Positions 22,387-33,880 of a stretch of 64,000 bases of DNA are shown here, one piece after another. The position numbers and the translations under genes were made by a program. Each line of letters begins with the position of its first letter. The first letter of the stretch is position 1. Below the pieces are notes generated by a model. That model did no database searches. It was not told the origin of the DNA and saw only the letters and a list, made by a program, of their open reading frames with translations. The DNA is from Hirsutella rhossiliensis (taxonomy: Eukaryota > Ascomycota > Sordariomycetes > Hypocreales > Ophiocordycipitaceae): assembly GCF_020360975.1 (NCBI RefSeq), contig NW_025408669.1, positions 6,200,001 through 6,264,000 of the forward strand, written 5' to 3'.

Positions 22387-24290
22387 TATTGACTGCATGC
22401 AAGGCGTTTTGGTGCACTCGGGCTTTTACCCCACCCTTTGTTTCTGGCTGCGGGATATTCGATTTGAGCGACGGGCCCGTTGGCTGTGCCACGGAATACG
22501 CGTTTCGACACACGACGATCGAGGCGGCGACCTCTGCAACACACCACTTACGCTTACGACGACACGTTTCTCTTTCTTTTGCAAATATGGGGGCTTTTCT
22601 TGCTGGGCCTTGCCCGAACCTCGTGGCTCATTGAACGGCTCGTGACCGCAGTCATCCAATTTAACTGGCTGGAAATCGGCGCCACGGAAGCTAACTTGGC
22701 CAACACCATGCCTGGCCGTATGGACTGGACCGTGCGATTTCCGACTTTCGACTGCTTACTGGCTGCTTTGCTTGATGGCGATAATTGATGCCAAGTCGGC
22801 ATCTCGGGGCAACGCCGTGCTGGAATCGCTCGCTGCCTCTTTCCATGGGGCAGTATACCCTCGATGGGGATTTCGGCCAATTTCTCTTCTACGCTTCGAC
22901 CATTGCATCTTGCTATTTTGCAATTAGGCTTGTACCCATCTAATTAACGGGCTTTTGGCGCACGGTTCACCATTCAACAATGCTGGTGAAGCCGATATAT
23001 TGCTCGAACAACCCCATCGCTCGGCAAAGCCGAGGATGGAACCTGAGCTATGGAGCGCCTGCCCTTGGCGTCTTGCATTATTTGTCCTCGTCCAACATGA
23101 GGATCTGACGAATCTTATCGGAGGAAATTCGAACATACTTTTTTTTATAGAGATGGGAGGGGTAATGACGGCTTTATCATTATCTGCGTGGGAGAAGCAC
23201 GGCGCTACCAAGATGCAGAATTGAGAGGGATGAGGCAGGGGCATGTGAAGGGACATGCAACGGCCACTTGACGGTGTCGAAAATATCAGCCAGGGGAGGA
23301 GACAGGTTGAGAAAAAAAGGGAAAAAAATAGGAAGGGCGGCTAGCTCGAGCGAACGACAGCCACGATCGCAGTCGACGATTGAGGCTCAGCACTGCTGAA
23401 ATGGAACTCCTGATGCAGCCCCTCCCACAATTGTTTCCCGGGTCGGTCTTGTGAGATGATTGTGGGTGGCGCGATGTTGGTCGTGAATGAGGAGCCGCCA
23501 TGGTCCTGCGAGTGCAGACTGACTTTTGATATGGCGGTTTCGCGTGCTCGCCCAAGGCTGAGCATGTCTGAACGCATGTACGGAAGGGCTTGCTCCAGCC
23601 TTTATGAGAGAGGGAACGATCGTCAACCTCTTGTCCGCAGACTGCAACGTAGGCACAGCTCGTGGCGACTCTTGATGGGTCTTGCAGCCGCCGCCTTGGG
23701 CTCTCTTTCGAGGACTGCTAATGCAGGACGTCTGAGGAAGGGCAGCCAAGTCGGGGCCGAAACCGGCTGTCAAGTTGTCCGGTGCACGGGGTATGTATGT
23801 TGTGCAAGGTGGGAAAAGGCCGGACGAGCACCTGACGTACTGATGCAGACGATGCAAGCATGCGGGTAGGTGGATTATATGACCGAGGCACCAGAGGCTG
23901 TACCACCGGACCGGCCCAAGCCATTGCCGTTTTCCCACGGCGGGTTGGAGATGGGAGAGGGAGGAAATGCAGTGTCATGTTGGCATGTCCTCGTGAGCGT
24001 GCGGCTTCAAGGATGCAATTGGGGGGAACGGAATCTGGGGGGCGGCTAAGTCGGCACGGGGGAGGGGGGATGACGAGGCGAGAGGGAGAGAGAGACGCCA
24101 CGATGGGGGTTGGGAGTGATGTGAGCTACGTGTTGGATGGCGCTTTTGGTCGTGGCGGACGTTGTGCCAAACAGAGGGATTACTGATCTGATATTAAGGA
24201 GAGGCAGATGAGGACTCGGGAGTCATGCGCCTTCCCCGGAGGAGAACGGGGGATGCGTATGCCCGTGTGGATGGATGGCTGGACGGATGG

Positions 24291-24350
24291 AGGGCGATGG
24301 AGGGCGATGGAGGGCGATGGAGGGCGATGGAGGGCGATGGAGGGCGACGG
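24291..24350 (+). repeat. 10-bp minisatellite, six copies
   Basis: The unit AGGGCGATGG is repeated five times perfectly, followed by one unit with a single change (AGGGCGACGG). It is G-rich on the plus strand and lies in intergenic DNA. Confidence 0.95.
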
Positions 24351-24916
24351 GCGGGTTGGCGGGTTGAGATATGGGCGGCAGAGGCGCAAGGGACGGCATC
24401 GGTGGCACGCGAGGGGGCTGTCGGCACGGGTGAAGAGGAAGCCGGTTGGCAGATGAATTACAGATGGATGCCGAGACGGCATGGCGATCTGCCATATGTA
24501 CATGGAGCGTGCAATTCCGTACGTGGACAGCGGGCAATGGCAGGCATGGGAGGTGGCAAATACAGATGGGCAAGGCACATGGACGTGCAGCTGTTCATCT
24601 CACAATGGCACGATGGATCTGGAAGGCTGCTCTGGAAGGGCTGCTTTGTTTGGATGTCCTTCCTTTCCTTTCAGGACAAGTAATTATATGATGTCGGCAT
24701 GCAAGGCCAAGGGAAGCGGAAATGGCAGGCGGAAAAGGCCCCCTTCTCAGTGCTTTGCTGCGGCAGGCAGGGCAGGCCGCTGACTAAAGGCCCCAAGCAA
24801 ACAGAAAGACCAAGAAAAGACAGGTCCTGCCTGTATTAATAGCGCGTTGCAAAGCGCCGACGCCTCTGTCGGATGAATGGGCTGCTGCGCCTCGTGTCCC
24901 GCTTGGCTCTTGCGTG

Positions 24917-24949
24917 TCTGTCTTTCTGTCTTTCTGTCTTTCTGTCTTG
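24917..24949 (+). repeat. TCTGTCTT octamer repeat
   Basis: Four tandem TCTGTCTT units lie in intergenic DNA. They are followed at 24,964-25,008 by a looser array of GCTTGCATTA-like units. Confidence 0.85.
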
Positions 24950-25967
24950 GGCGATGCATGCTTGCCTCACGCTTGCATTACGCTTGCATTAACGCCTGCA
25001 TTACAGCACGGGCATCGGCTCTTTCAGCAGCAGCAGCAGTTGGAGCGCGGGAAACGTCGCGCCGAATGGCTTGCATGTTTTAGTTACGGTTCGGATTAGC
25101 CTCGTGAGCCAAGACGCTCCCTCTCTTGGCTCAATGCAGCCAATGCCGTCCGTGTTTGGTGGCTGCTCCCGACGGAGGAGAAACGTGGGCACTGACTTGA
25201 CTTGGGTTGAGTTTGCTTGGCCTGCACCTGAGGGGGATTGACGGCGGGCTCCCTCGTATCGTCCTTGTAACTTGATACAGTATTGGCCAGTCTCGGCACA
25301 TGTACCGGGACTGCGTACAGATACCTATACCTACCCTACCTAGATACCTAAGGTAGCTAGATACCCTTCGAAAAGGTTGCCTGCCACGTTTGCGGCTCCT
25401 GTTCGCGAAGCCTGCAGGCTGCCGACCCCGTGCCGCCGGTTGCTTTTCCCTGCAACGGGCCGCCCACCACCACACTGTCGACACTGCAGTACAACGAGGA
25501 CTGCGCAGAGCGTCATGAACCGGTGAATCCGTCTCCATCCACTGCCGTTTTCTGTAAAGGCCCCCGCCACAACTCACAAAGACGCCCAGCCAGCCCAGTC
25601 TTTTCACCACCGGCAGTGGCAAGGAGACGTGTCGGGGTCCCGTGTGTCCCGAGGGCGTCGTATGATGCGAGTCGGGCGCGTCCAGCCGGCTGGGCGGAGG
25701 CGAGCGACGACGCCTGCCCAAGGCAGAAAGCTTGATTCCCGGCCAAGAAGAACACGTGCCAAGTCGACGAGCACGTTCAGGGTTCCCGGAGGGCGCGTGT
25801 CGTTTGTGCCCTTGTTCATGCAAGGGCAGCGAGGCCGTCGGTATTTCGCTCGGCTTCGTCTGTGCTACCCACAGTACAGTACATCAGCAGAGTTGTAACG
25901 TAGGTGAGGGCGGTGGGTGGTGGTATCCGAGGTCGGGTGATTGATTTGGATGGATGGCGATGGCAGT

Positions 25968-26077
25968 TCTCTCTCACCCTCTCTCTCCCTCTCTCTCCCT
26001 CTCTCTCCCTCTCTCTCCCTCTCTCCCCCTCTCTCCCCTCTCTCTCCCTCTCTCTCCCTTCTCTCCCTCTCTCGCCC
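25968..26077 (+). repeat. CT-rich microsatellite (CTCTCTCCCT)n
   Basis: About 110 bp of almost pure pyrimidine built from CTCTCTCCCT-like decamers, drifting to CCCCTCTCTC in the middle. Its reverse strand gives the artefactual Arg/Glu-repeat frame seen at 25,974-26,156. Such homopyrimidine tracts can form triplex DNA. Confidence 0.9.
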
Positions 26078-26713
26078 TGTCATGCCCTCGGGAGCACGAA
26101 TGCGACTTTGCAAGGGGGAGCGGGCAAACCTCGTGTTGACAGACAGAACCCACCATGGACGGCTAACCCCGATCCAAGTTGCCACTTTACTGTGCAGTGA
26201 GTTACTGAGTTGCATGCTTTGATCTAATCTCTCGCTCCGTCTGTCTCTGTCGCTGCACATGTACGGCTGACTCGCGCAGAATACAGGCAAAAAGCAGACT
26301 ACACGTGCAGCGCACCCGGTGCACTGAGGTAGTAGTAGGTAGGGGGGAAGAAGGGGGGGCGTGGTGCCTGGGGCGGTTCCGAGCACGCACATGAATACGC
26401 CGGAGAGGCCGGCCAGGACAAGGCATTGTGAGGCTAAATTACACGCACATACCAGAACAAGCATTGACGGCGAGCGTTTCTGTTAGTCACAGCATCTCTA
26501 GCGCATCCGCCCAATTTTGTGCAGGTGCCGGAGGCATGTATTCCGTACAGTGCAGACAGAACTGAGCCGGTACGTACATGCGTGCAACGGGCTGCCGCAC
26601 CTCGGTCCGTTGGGGAAAATCAACCTTCGCCGGCGTTGCATCATGCTGCGTCGCTTGTAAAACGCTTGACGCACACAGCGAGGGCGCCCCGGCCAATCAA
26701 CGGCCGGCCACAC

Positions 26714-26893
26714 GCCAAGCGCCCAGACCTCGCCAAGCCCTTGGCGCCTTGGCACGAGCCAGCTCCGCCGTCGCCCTCCGTGTCGCTGCGTTAGTGCGAA
26801 ACACCTACCTCGCCCGCGCCCCCGCCTGCGCCCAGGTCGCTTCCATCGCCGCTACATGGCCGGCGGTGCCAAGACGTGCCAAGACGTGCCAAG
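26714..26893 (+). promoter_or_regulatory. Cluster of seven PacC-type binding hexamers
   Basis: GCCAAG occurs at 26,714, 26,732, 26,868, 26,878 and 26,888, and its complement CTTGGC at 26,740 and 26,748. All lie 330-510 bp upstream of the pacC start codon. The last three are phased every 10 bp as direct repeats of GTGCCAAGAC, about one helical turn. 5'-GCCARG is the established PacC site in Aspergillus. The arrangement points to autoregulation of pacC by ambient pH. Confidence 0.75.
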
Positions 26894-27220
26894 CAATTCC
26901 GCTCGCCCTTCCTCTTTTTTTGCCCAGCTTCTTGTACGAGTGTAAAGGGAGCAACTGCCCCCCCGGATCCTCCTTCCTCGTTCTTTGTAAAGGCCCTCAT
27001 TCCCCTTCCCACCCCCAATCGTTTGCCCAGCACGTTTGCCCAGCACGTTTCCCCCTTTCCCGAATCATCCATCTTGTCGGCTTTGTTGCGGCAGGAGCCA
27101 ACGCTGCAGCGACGGCGACTTCACACCTCGTTCTTGGTCAACGGCCCAACGTCCCCGCTAAGCGACCACCTCGTCGTCTGTCTCGGGAGAGCCGCGCCTC
27201 GGCCCATCCAATACTCCGTC

Positions 27221-29254
27221 ATGACATCGCAGCTGCACGACGCCGCCCAGGCGTCATCGGCCTCGAGCAACGACTCCAAGGCCAATACGCCTGCTCCCTC
27301 CAGCGCCACCTCGACGTCTTCCCAGCACAACATTGCTTCCCCCGAGGACAACCTGACGTGCCGCTGGAATGCCTGCAACCAAAAATTTGGCAGCCCAGAG
27401 ATGCTCTATGTCGGTTGCTCTCCCGCTACTCGTTGCCGCCCAGAAACTGACGTCCTCCAGGAGCACATCTGTGAGCGTCACGTGGGTCGCAAGAGCACAA
27501 ACAACTTGAACCTCACTTGCCAGTGGAACGCCTGCCGCACAACCACGGTCAAGCGTGACCACATCACCTCGCACATCCGCGTCCATGTGCCCCTCAAGCC
27601 GCACAAGTGCGAGTTTTGCGGAAAGAGCTTCAAGCGGCCCCAGGACCTGAAGAAGCACGTTAAGGTGAGGCTGTCACTTGACCGACTTGATATGTGCACC
27701 GCGTCTGACATGTCCTTGCCCCAGACCCATGCAGACGACTCGGTCCTGGTCCGCCCGGGCCAAGACCACCAGGCAGGCCTCAACTACCGAACACAAGCTG
27801 TCAAAGGTGAGCTGCCCTCTGCTTGCACCATCATTCCGGCGACGGGAAACGCTTTCTCGGAGAAACTCATTCTAACGCCCCCCGTAGGCCCCAGCTACTA
27901 TGACCACAACGGCCAGATGCGAGGTGGCGTAGGCGCCTTCTCCCACCCTCCGGGCCACAACGGAGGCTACTACGCGCCCCAGCCGTCTACCAACTACGCC
28001 CTCTATTTTAACCAGACGCCCCTGGGCCCCCCCCGCAGCGAGCACGTCGGCTATGGCGCTGCCGCCGGCTACGACCGCAAACGCGCCTATGACCACCGGG
28101 CCTACGACGCCATTGACGACTTCTTTGGCAACGCCAAGCGTCGCCAAGTCGACCCCACGTCGTACGCCCAGATTGGCCGCTCCCTGCTTCCGCTCCACAA
28201 CTCGCTCTCCATCTCCCACGGTCACATGGCGGGCGCCGAGCAGTACATGCCTCAGCCGCAGCCCGGCCCGGCCCCGGCCGCCATGGTCCACCCGGGCCCG
28301 GGCCCGACGACGAACCCGCTGACGCAGCAGTACTACCTGCCTCACACCATGCACAACGCCCGCACGCAAAAGGACCTCATCCAGCTCGACAACCTCTTGG
28401 GCCAGATGCAGGACACCATCTACGACAACGCCAACCACGCCACGGCCGGCGTCCACATCCACAGCGGCCCCGAGGGCAACCTCGGTGGCTTCCGTCACAG
28501 TCCGTCCCCGACGGTCGTCCAGCGCTCGCCCGGCGGAATGCCGGTGCCGGCCGACGGATACCACCACTCCGTCTCCGCCGCTAGCATGGCATCGCCCTTG
28601 ACGGCCATCTCCTCGACAGGAACGCCTGCCGTGACTCCGCCGTCGAGCACCATGTCGTACACCTCGGGCCACTCTCCCAGCCCGTCGGCGTCGGGCCTGT
28701 CGCCGCAGTCGCGCCATAGCTCGACGGCGTCCGGAGTCATGTACCCGACACTGCCCACAACGCTGCCCACGGTGGCGCAGGGCTTTGGGCAGTCGACGAC
28801 GGCGACGCTGGGACCCAGCTTCGAGAGCAACGAGCGTCGGCGCTACTCTGGCGGCATGCTGCAGAGGGCGCGAGGCATGCCGCCTCCCCGGCCCGCCGAG
28901 GAGAGCGGCCGGGTGACGCCCAAGGCAGGTGACTCGGCGCTCTCGGTCGGGTCTCCGTCGTCGGAGTCGGACAGCGAGTCCATCAAGGAGCGCGAGGAGC
29001 AGTACGACCGCTGGCTCGAGAACATGCGTGTCATCGAATCGTTGCGCGAGTACGTGCGCGGCCGGCTGGAGCGTAAGGAGTTTGTCGACGAGGCAGAAAG
29101 GGCCAAGGCAGAACAGGCGGACAAGGACAAGGCGGCGGTGGGGGAGGCGATGGACGTGGACGTCAAGAGCCCCAAGAGCCCTGTCAAGCAGGTGCTTGGG
29201 TCGAGAGAAGGGGCCTTGTCGCTGTATCCGGTGCTACCCGTGCCGGGCTCATGA
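27221..29254 (+). CDS. pacC: pH-response transcription factor PacC/Rim101
   Basis: Four exons (27221-27409, 27461-27664, 27725-27806, 27888-29254) encode 613 residues. Three C2H2 fingers span about 44-137: [12 protein letters not shown] then [27 protein letters not shown]; and [19 protein letters not shown]. They bind GCCARG sites. After them come the PacC-typical [10 protein letters not shown] and [14 protein letters not shown] blocks, a Ser/Pro-rich middle and an acidic, coiled C-terminus (about 520-590). YPTL at about 444 and YPVL at about 605 match the YPX(L/I) motifs that bind PalA and bracket the signalling-protease region in Aspergillus. The full-length form is cleaved at alkaline pH to an activator. 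Intron 1 has an uncommon GTCGGT donor but a good CTGAC branch site. The start has no better upstream ATG in frame with exon 1. Confidence 0.95.
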   Translation: MTSQLHDAAQASSASSNDSKANTPAPSSATSTSSQHNIASPEDNLTCRWNACNQKFGSPEMLYVGCSPATRCRPETDVLQEHICERHVGRKSTNNLNLTCQWNACRTTTVKRDHITSHIRVHVPLKPHKCEFCGKSFKRPQDLKKHVKVRLSLDRLDMCTASDMSLPQTHADDSVLVRPGQDHQAGLNYRTQAVKGELPSACTIIPATGNAFSEKLILTPPVGPSYYDHNGQMRGGVGAFSHPPGHNGGYYAPQPSTNYALYFNQTPLGPPRSEHVGYGAAAGYDRKRAYDHRAYDAIDDFFGNAKRRQVDPTSYAQIGRSLLPLHNSLSISHGHMAGAEQYMPQPQPGPAPAAMVHPGPGPTTNPLTQQYYLPHTMHNARTQKDLIQLDNLLGQMQDTIYDNANHATAGVHIHSGPEGNLGGFRHSPSPTVVQRSPGGMPVPADGYHHSVSAASMASPLTAISSTGTPAVTPPSSTMSYTSGHSPSPSASGLSPQSRHSSTASGVMYPTLPTTLPTVAQGFGQSTTATLGPSFESNERRRYSGGMLQRARGMPPPRPAEESGRVTPKAGDSALSVGSPSSESDSESIKEREEQYDRWLENMRVIESLREYVRGRLERKEFVDEAERAKAEQADKDKAAVGEAMDVDVKSPKSPVKQVLGSREGALSLYPVLPVPGS

Positions 29255-31284
29255 TGTGGCCGTGTTGGGCGTACGTACCGTTTGTGCTCTAAAGGGCTTG
29301 GCCAATTTCAGGCCGACTGTGCCCGGGATTGGATGATGAACTGACTTGTGTCGAATGTTTGGTCATGATTTGTTGCAGTGGAATGCCAAGGCGTTCGGGG
29401 CTTTTTCGACAAGGGGGTTTATGTGCGTTGCAATGCCGATGGTGGAGGCGCTCGGGGTGAGAGGAGGAAAAGAAATGGCACGGAGCTGCAACGGTGCATT
29501 ACATAATAATGATGAGGCCTAGGATTGTGTCAAAATCCAGAGGGATTCCATGTTGGACACCAACGGCATCGTCGATTGGCGAAGCTGCAGAGCCTAGGGC
29601 AAAAGGGCGCGGTGCATTTTCGTGTCGGATGGAAGAAGGCTGCATGCCACTGGACGCCAAAGGAACTATTGGGGCGAAGGGTCCGGGATGGAACAATGCC
29701 GGGAATAGAGTGAGGGTGGCGAAGGACTCTTGTCATGATGTTTATGGTAGCGTACAGTAGTTAGTTGGCAGCGGTCAAGGACGGGTGCAGTCCATGGATG
29801 GCGTGGCATCCCAGGCTTTGCGTCGTCGGGATTGGCAGCAGAAGAACGGGAGCTGAGTTCTAAAAATGGGCTCCAGACCAAGACATCAAGGTACTGGATG
29901 TACGCACAGCGTATGGATGACGGGCATGTAGACAAGCAGGGTAATATAAATAAAGGCGGCTTCAAAGGGACCAAGCATGTGGTGATGGTGGTTGGTGGAC
30001 GGGCTGCCCAACTAGCTAATAAGCCGGTCTCGGCTGCAGATGGCGCCGTGGAGGGCTGTGGGGGAGGAAGAGAGAGGCTGAGATGGATCGGATCGACAGG
30101 GTTCAAAGATGAAAAACATGTCAGCCCAGAAAAGGATGGGAAAAAGAAAGGAAAAAAAGGTCCCGGGCAGGATGCAGCGGGAGGGAGTCGACGGGCCGGG
30201 GTGGGGGAGTCAAGGGGGTGTGTGAATGGAGGCATCGGATGTGGTGGGTGGCGTGTGGTGTGTGCCTGGCCAGGAAGAGAATTAATCACCTAACCCTCAC
30301 CATCTGATGGAAATGAAATTTCTTCAACATGGTGGTCTGGGAGAGGTTCGGCGGCGACGAGGGGAGGAGGCGGTGCATGACATCAATGTGATGCGACGCC
30401 GACGGCGGGGGGGCACGGCGGGGAGCACGGCGGGAACGCGGGACCGGCCCACGATTAGTTTGATGCTCGACGACGACGACGACGACGCCACGCCGCCAAC
30501 GCGCCTCTCCATCCATCCATGCAAGGCTGGTTTGTGCCGCTGCTAGCCAGGGGAATCTGGACCCGGGGGGAAGGTCTGTTGGCTCGGTCGGACCAAGGTT
30601 CCCGGCAGCAAGTACCAAGGCAATGGGGCCTTGAATCGACGGGCGGATGAAAAGCCAACGGACGCAGGCGGCCGGAACAGCCGGGCAGCGGGCCTGGACC
30701 CCCCCATGTGTGGCCCTACATGGATGGACCTGCGGGTTGCAACGAACCTATGCATGCGGCTGCGGTCTTTTTTTTTCTTTCTTCTCCGTCTCTCTTGGCT
30801 GTTTCTTTTCTTTTTTGCTTGGCTATCGTTTTGTCCGTGCTTCTCGGCCGGGCCTCTTCCTCCTCCCGCGCGTGGTGGGTGGGTGTGAGTTTGTGCGTCG
30901 AGGGCGAGGCCATGCGAGAAGCTTTGGTGTAACGAGGTTCTGCGTGTGTGTGGTATGTAGGTCTGGGCTGCCGAGAGGACCTTGGTGTGGTGGCCCCTTT
31001 TCCCTTGCTCTCGCGCTCTCGGGTCGTCGGGCTCTTGGTTGGTGAACTTTTGTTTGCTCCGAGGCTGCTCCTCCGTCGCCCTTGACGCGGCCGCTCTTGC
31101 ATACATACCTGCTCACTCTTGCGCCTCGCACCCCCTTGCTCTCTCTTGGCCTTTTTTTTCCAGCTCCTACACTCACACCACCCCGGGCCCTTCCCGCTTG
31201 GGCTTACAAAGTAACTTGGTTAGCTTTCAGAGGCGCTCAGATCATAAAAAGGGCACGGCTGTCCTCTGGTTTTCTTCATTCCAA
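29255..31284. other. Intergenic region downstream of pacC
   Basis: Two kilobases of normal GC-rich DNA. It includes purine-rich stretches around 30,060-30,190 and a (GAC)n run at 30,468-30,487. Frames on both strands (for example 29,666-30,289 and 30,543-31,106 minus) are proline/arginine-rich and mutually overlapping, with no domain. The right end should hold the promoter of the small secreted-protein gene. Confidence 0.45.
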
Positions 31285-31312
31285 CATCATCATCATCATC
31301 ATCATCATCATC
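31285..31312 (+). repeat. (CAT)n microsatellite in the 5' leader
   Basis: About nine CAT triplets lie roughly 90 bp upstream of the small secreted-protein ATG, followed by CAGCAACAGCAACAAG. The tract is probably transcribed as part of the leader. Confidence 0.9.
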
Positions 31313-31350
31313 AGCAACAGCAACAAGTCTCCAACCAACTCAGTCTTTAC

Positions 31351-31393
31351 AAACACACAAACACACACACACACACACTCACACACACACACC
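31351..31393 (+). repeat. (CA)n microsatellite directly before a start codon
   Basis: A CA-rich tract (AAACACACAAACACACAC followed by more CA units) ends 8 bp before the ATG at 31,401. A/C-rich unstructured leaders are common for highly expressed fungal secreted proteins. Confidence 0.9.
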
Positions 31394-31400
31394 CTTCACA

Positions 31401-31613
31401 ATGCTCTTCTCCGCCATCCTCTCCACGGGCATCGCCCTCCTCGGCGCCACCACCGCCGCCGCGCTCCCCGCCGGCCCGTCGACGGACAACGCGTGCTGCT
31501 GCTGTGACGTCAGCCGCGAGGCCATTGCCTGCACCCACACCATCAGCAAGGCCGACTGCTTCTGCACCGCCGTCGTGTGCCCCAAGAACGCACCCATCAT
31601 CATTGACGACTAA
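31401..31613 (+). CDS. Small secreted cysteine-rich protein
   Basis: A single exon of 70 residues. Residues 1-21 (MLFSAILSTGIALLGATTAAA) form a clear signal peptide. The mature part of about 49 residues has eight Cys, including four in a row (ACCCCDV), then single and paired Cys (ACTH, DCFC, VVCP), and ends acidic (IIIDD). An even Cys number fits disulfide bonding outside the cell. Size, signal peptide and Cys density match small secreted proteins that fungi use at surfaces or in host interaction, but the spacing is not that of hydrophobins (C-CC-C-C-CC-C), and I recognise no family. The ATG follows a CA-rich leader and CTTCACAATG context. The gene sits about 1 kb from the RIP-mutated block, a usual location for fast-evolving genes. 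Confidence 0.8.
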   Translation: MLFSAILSTGIALLGATTAAALPAGPSTDNACCCCDVSREAIACTHTISKADCFCTAVVCPKNAPIIIDD

Positions 31614-32669
31614 AAGGGCCGTCTGTCGTCTGTCGTTCAAGTCGCCGGGGCGTGGTGTGTGGGCCAACCGGGCCTCGGATCGGAATCTCCTCCGATGAGC
31701 CCCACAAGCCGGGGGGGGGGGGACCCGCCTGTTGAACTTATTCCCCCGCTACGCACGCCTCTCTCTTTGACAACTTGCGGCGGTCTCGACACTGGCAAGA
31801 ACAACGCTTTCCTTGTATAAACGAGAAAGGGGGGTTATGGTTATATTGGGCTGGCCTGGCAGGCAAGGTTTAAAAAATGGCAGAAAGGGCAAAGACAAAA
31901 GTTTTGGAAGCAAGGAAGAATACTTGCTTGCTTGGGGTTACGCATGTAATGAGACAGACGCCTATACCTGGTTCCTTAATATCCTTTCTCTCTCGCTGAT
32001 CCTTTATCTCTCACTGTGATGTATTAGTGACGCGTACGAGTGATGGTGCCTGTTTCAGTGAGATGCACGTCCCCGTGATTATAGTGCTTGTTTATACAAT
32101 TGGGCTGGGCGTCTTTACATGTTTTACATGAAGCATGTGCAAGTCGAAAGGTGGTTATGCATCGGGGCTCAACGGCCGTTCATCTTGGACATGTTTGCGG
32201 TCGACGCCAAGAGTCACGCAAGCACGATGGCTTGGCGTGCGGAACGTTGTTCGATGTCCCAGCTATCGAAAAAGGGGTGGCGACTGGATGAGGCTCTCCA
32301 TCCATGTAGTCACTCGCCAAGTGGACGAGCGGGAAAAACATGAAGATTGGGGAATGATGAAGAGTAGTGTGTAACTCTGCAAGCAAAGACCAAGCATGTC
32401 AACTCAATCGCCGCATGACGAGGATGCGGAGATGTCTTGGCCGTCCTAGGTGTTCGAACGCCTCATGCCCCTGTCAGGCTTTGGCTGGGTGGTTGAAGCA
32501 GCGAGGATCGGAGCGGAGACGGGAAGCCGTTTCACGGCCGGGAAACCTACGGCTAGTTGGCGCCATCGTCGCACCGAGCCCGGTATCACTAGTTATTAGG
32601 TATTTACATTGAAGAAAGAGGGTGTAGATTGCGCTGTCCTGCCTAAAAGAGGGAGTCCGTGGGCATGAC
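31614..32669. other. Downstream region of the secreted-protein gene
   Basis: Normal-composition DNA up to the edge of the second RIP block. A run of ten G occurs near 31,711. Several short overlapping frames occur at 32,090-32,610, none convincing. I see no gene or RNA feature. Confidence 0.45.
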
Positions 32670-32689
32670 TATATATATATATATATATA
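32670..32689 (+). repeat. (TA)n microsatellite at the compartment border
   Basis: Ten TA units mark the exact point where GC-rich DNA turns into CpA/TpG-depleted DNA. Confidence 0.9.
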
Positions 32690-33880
32690 CGAAGTATAAG
32701 GGGGAATAGGTTTCCCTACTAATCCGGTAGCTTACGGTTACCCGGATCTATTAAGTAACTTCCTTAGCATCCCTTAGGTTAACTACCGTATTTAGTACCT
32801 CTAGATATAGCAATAGTATTATCTTTGCTTCTAAGGGTAAAGGGCACGCCTATTAGTATATATAGGTATAAGCTTAACCTTTAATAGCTATATATTAGTT
32901 TATAGCTTATTAAGACCCTTATTAAGTCTTAAAGACCTTTATTAAGTTATAATATACCCCTTTAAGCGTTATAGACTATTATAAAGACTATAATACTTAT
33001 TTATTATATTATTAATATATTATAAGTACTATTAATACAAATAAATTTAAAACTAAAGCTATTTATAGTTATTAAAACTTTATAAAAACTTTAGCTATAT
33101 TTAAAGCTTATAATAATATTATAATAAGACTAGTTTTAATAGCTAGTAATAGACTTATAAGTAAGCTTATTAGTAAGGCGCCTAATATATATAAAATATA
33201 AGATAGAGCGCTCTAAACCCGCTATAATAGTAACCTTCTTATAGGGAGGGGGCTTAAAAGGAGGCGAGCCGCTACTACCTAAGCTAGCTTCTTAGTTAAA
33301 TATTATAAAGTAATAGTAAGCGATTTAAGTATAGTATTAGAGAGATTTAAGGAGATAAAAATAAGGTAGGTAAAAATCGGAGCCTATAAAAGAGATAACC
33401 GATAGAGAGGTAAGAGGAGGTAGGAACGAAACTAAGGAGGGAGGGCAGGTATATATATATACGAGCTAGGGGCGCGTAATTAATAACTACACGATAGACG
33501 GTATATATAGGCCGCTACGCCCCCGATTAAGAAGTCGCGCGGCCGGATAGGAACCGATTTTCGATTAGCGGAGCCGGCCGACCGAATTTTAATTAGCCGG
33601 CCCTACCTAGGAGCGACCTATACTAGCGCCCGGCCCGGCAACCGGATATTACTTGCCCTACTAACTAATAGACCGATAGGCTAACGCGGCTATAGCTATA
33701 TAGTAGCAACGCGGGAGCTATAGTTAATAAAGGCGCCCGCGAGTTAGCTCTTAGAGAGAGACTACTACCTATAACCCTAGGCCTAGGCTAGCGAGCCTAG
33801 GCCGCGGCCGCTTAAGATAAAAGCAGCTATAGCCTAAGAGGGCCTATACTAATAAGTAAATACGTAGGAGAAGCTTATAG
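32690..33880. other. RIP-mutated repeats, unassigned
   Basis: CpA/TpG-poor sequence without any open frame. No LTRs, inverted repeats or protein similarity could be recognised. Some CpG-rich patches around 33,480-33,700 suggest an older element with little coding content. Confidence 0.4.

Larger units (their letters stand above)
22387..26700. other. Long intergenic region with simple repeats
   Basis: This 4.3-kb stretch lies between STB3 and the pacC control region. It has normal composition and no RIP signature. Frames such as 23,387-23,938 (minus), 25,131-25,823 (minus) and 26,578-27,450 (plus) are low-complexity and overlap on several strands, so I treat them as chance. Tandem repeats are listed separately. 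An unannotated long non-coding transcript or a multi-exon gene cannot be excluded from sequence alone. Part of it is probably the long promoter and leader of pacC. Confidence 0.45.

Noticed and set aside
25131..25823. 230-codon minus-strand frame in the long spacer
   Set aside because: Arg/Pro/Ser-rich without domains, and several other frames overlap it; typical of chance ORFs in GC-rich fungal DNA.
25974..26156. Arg/Glu repeat protein on the minus strand
   Set aside because: It is the translation of a CT-rich microsatellite, not a gene.
26578..27450. 290-codon plus-strand frame overlapping the pacC start
   Set aside because: It is in another frame than pacC, Arg/Pro/Ala-rich, and covers the PacC-site cluster and exon 1; it is a shadow of GC-rich DNA.
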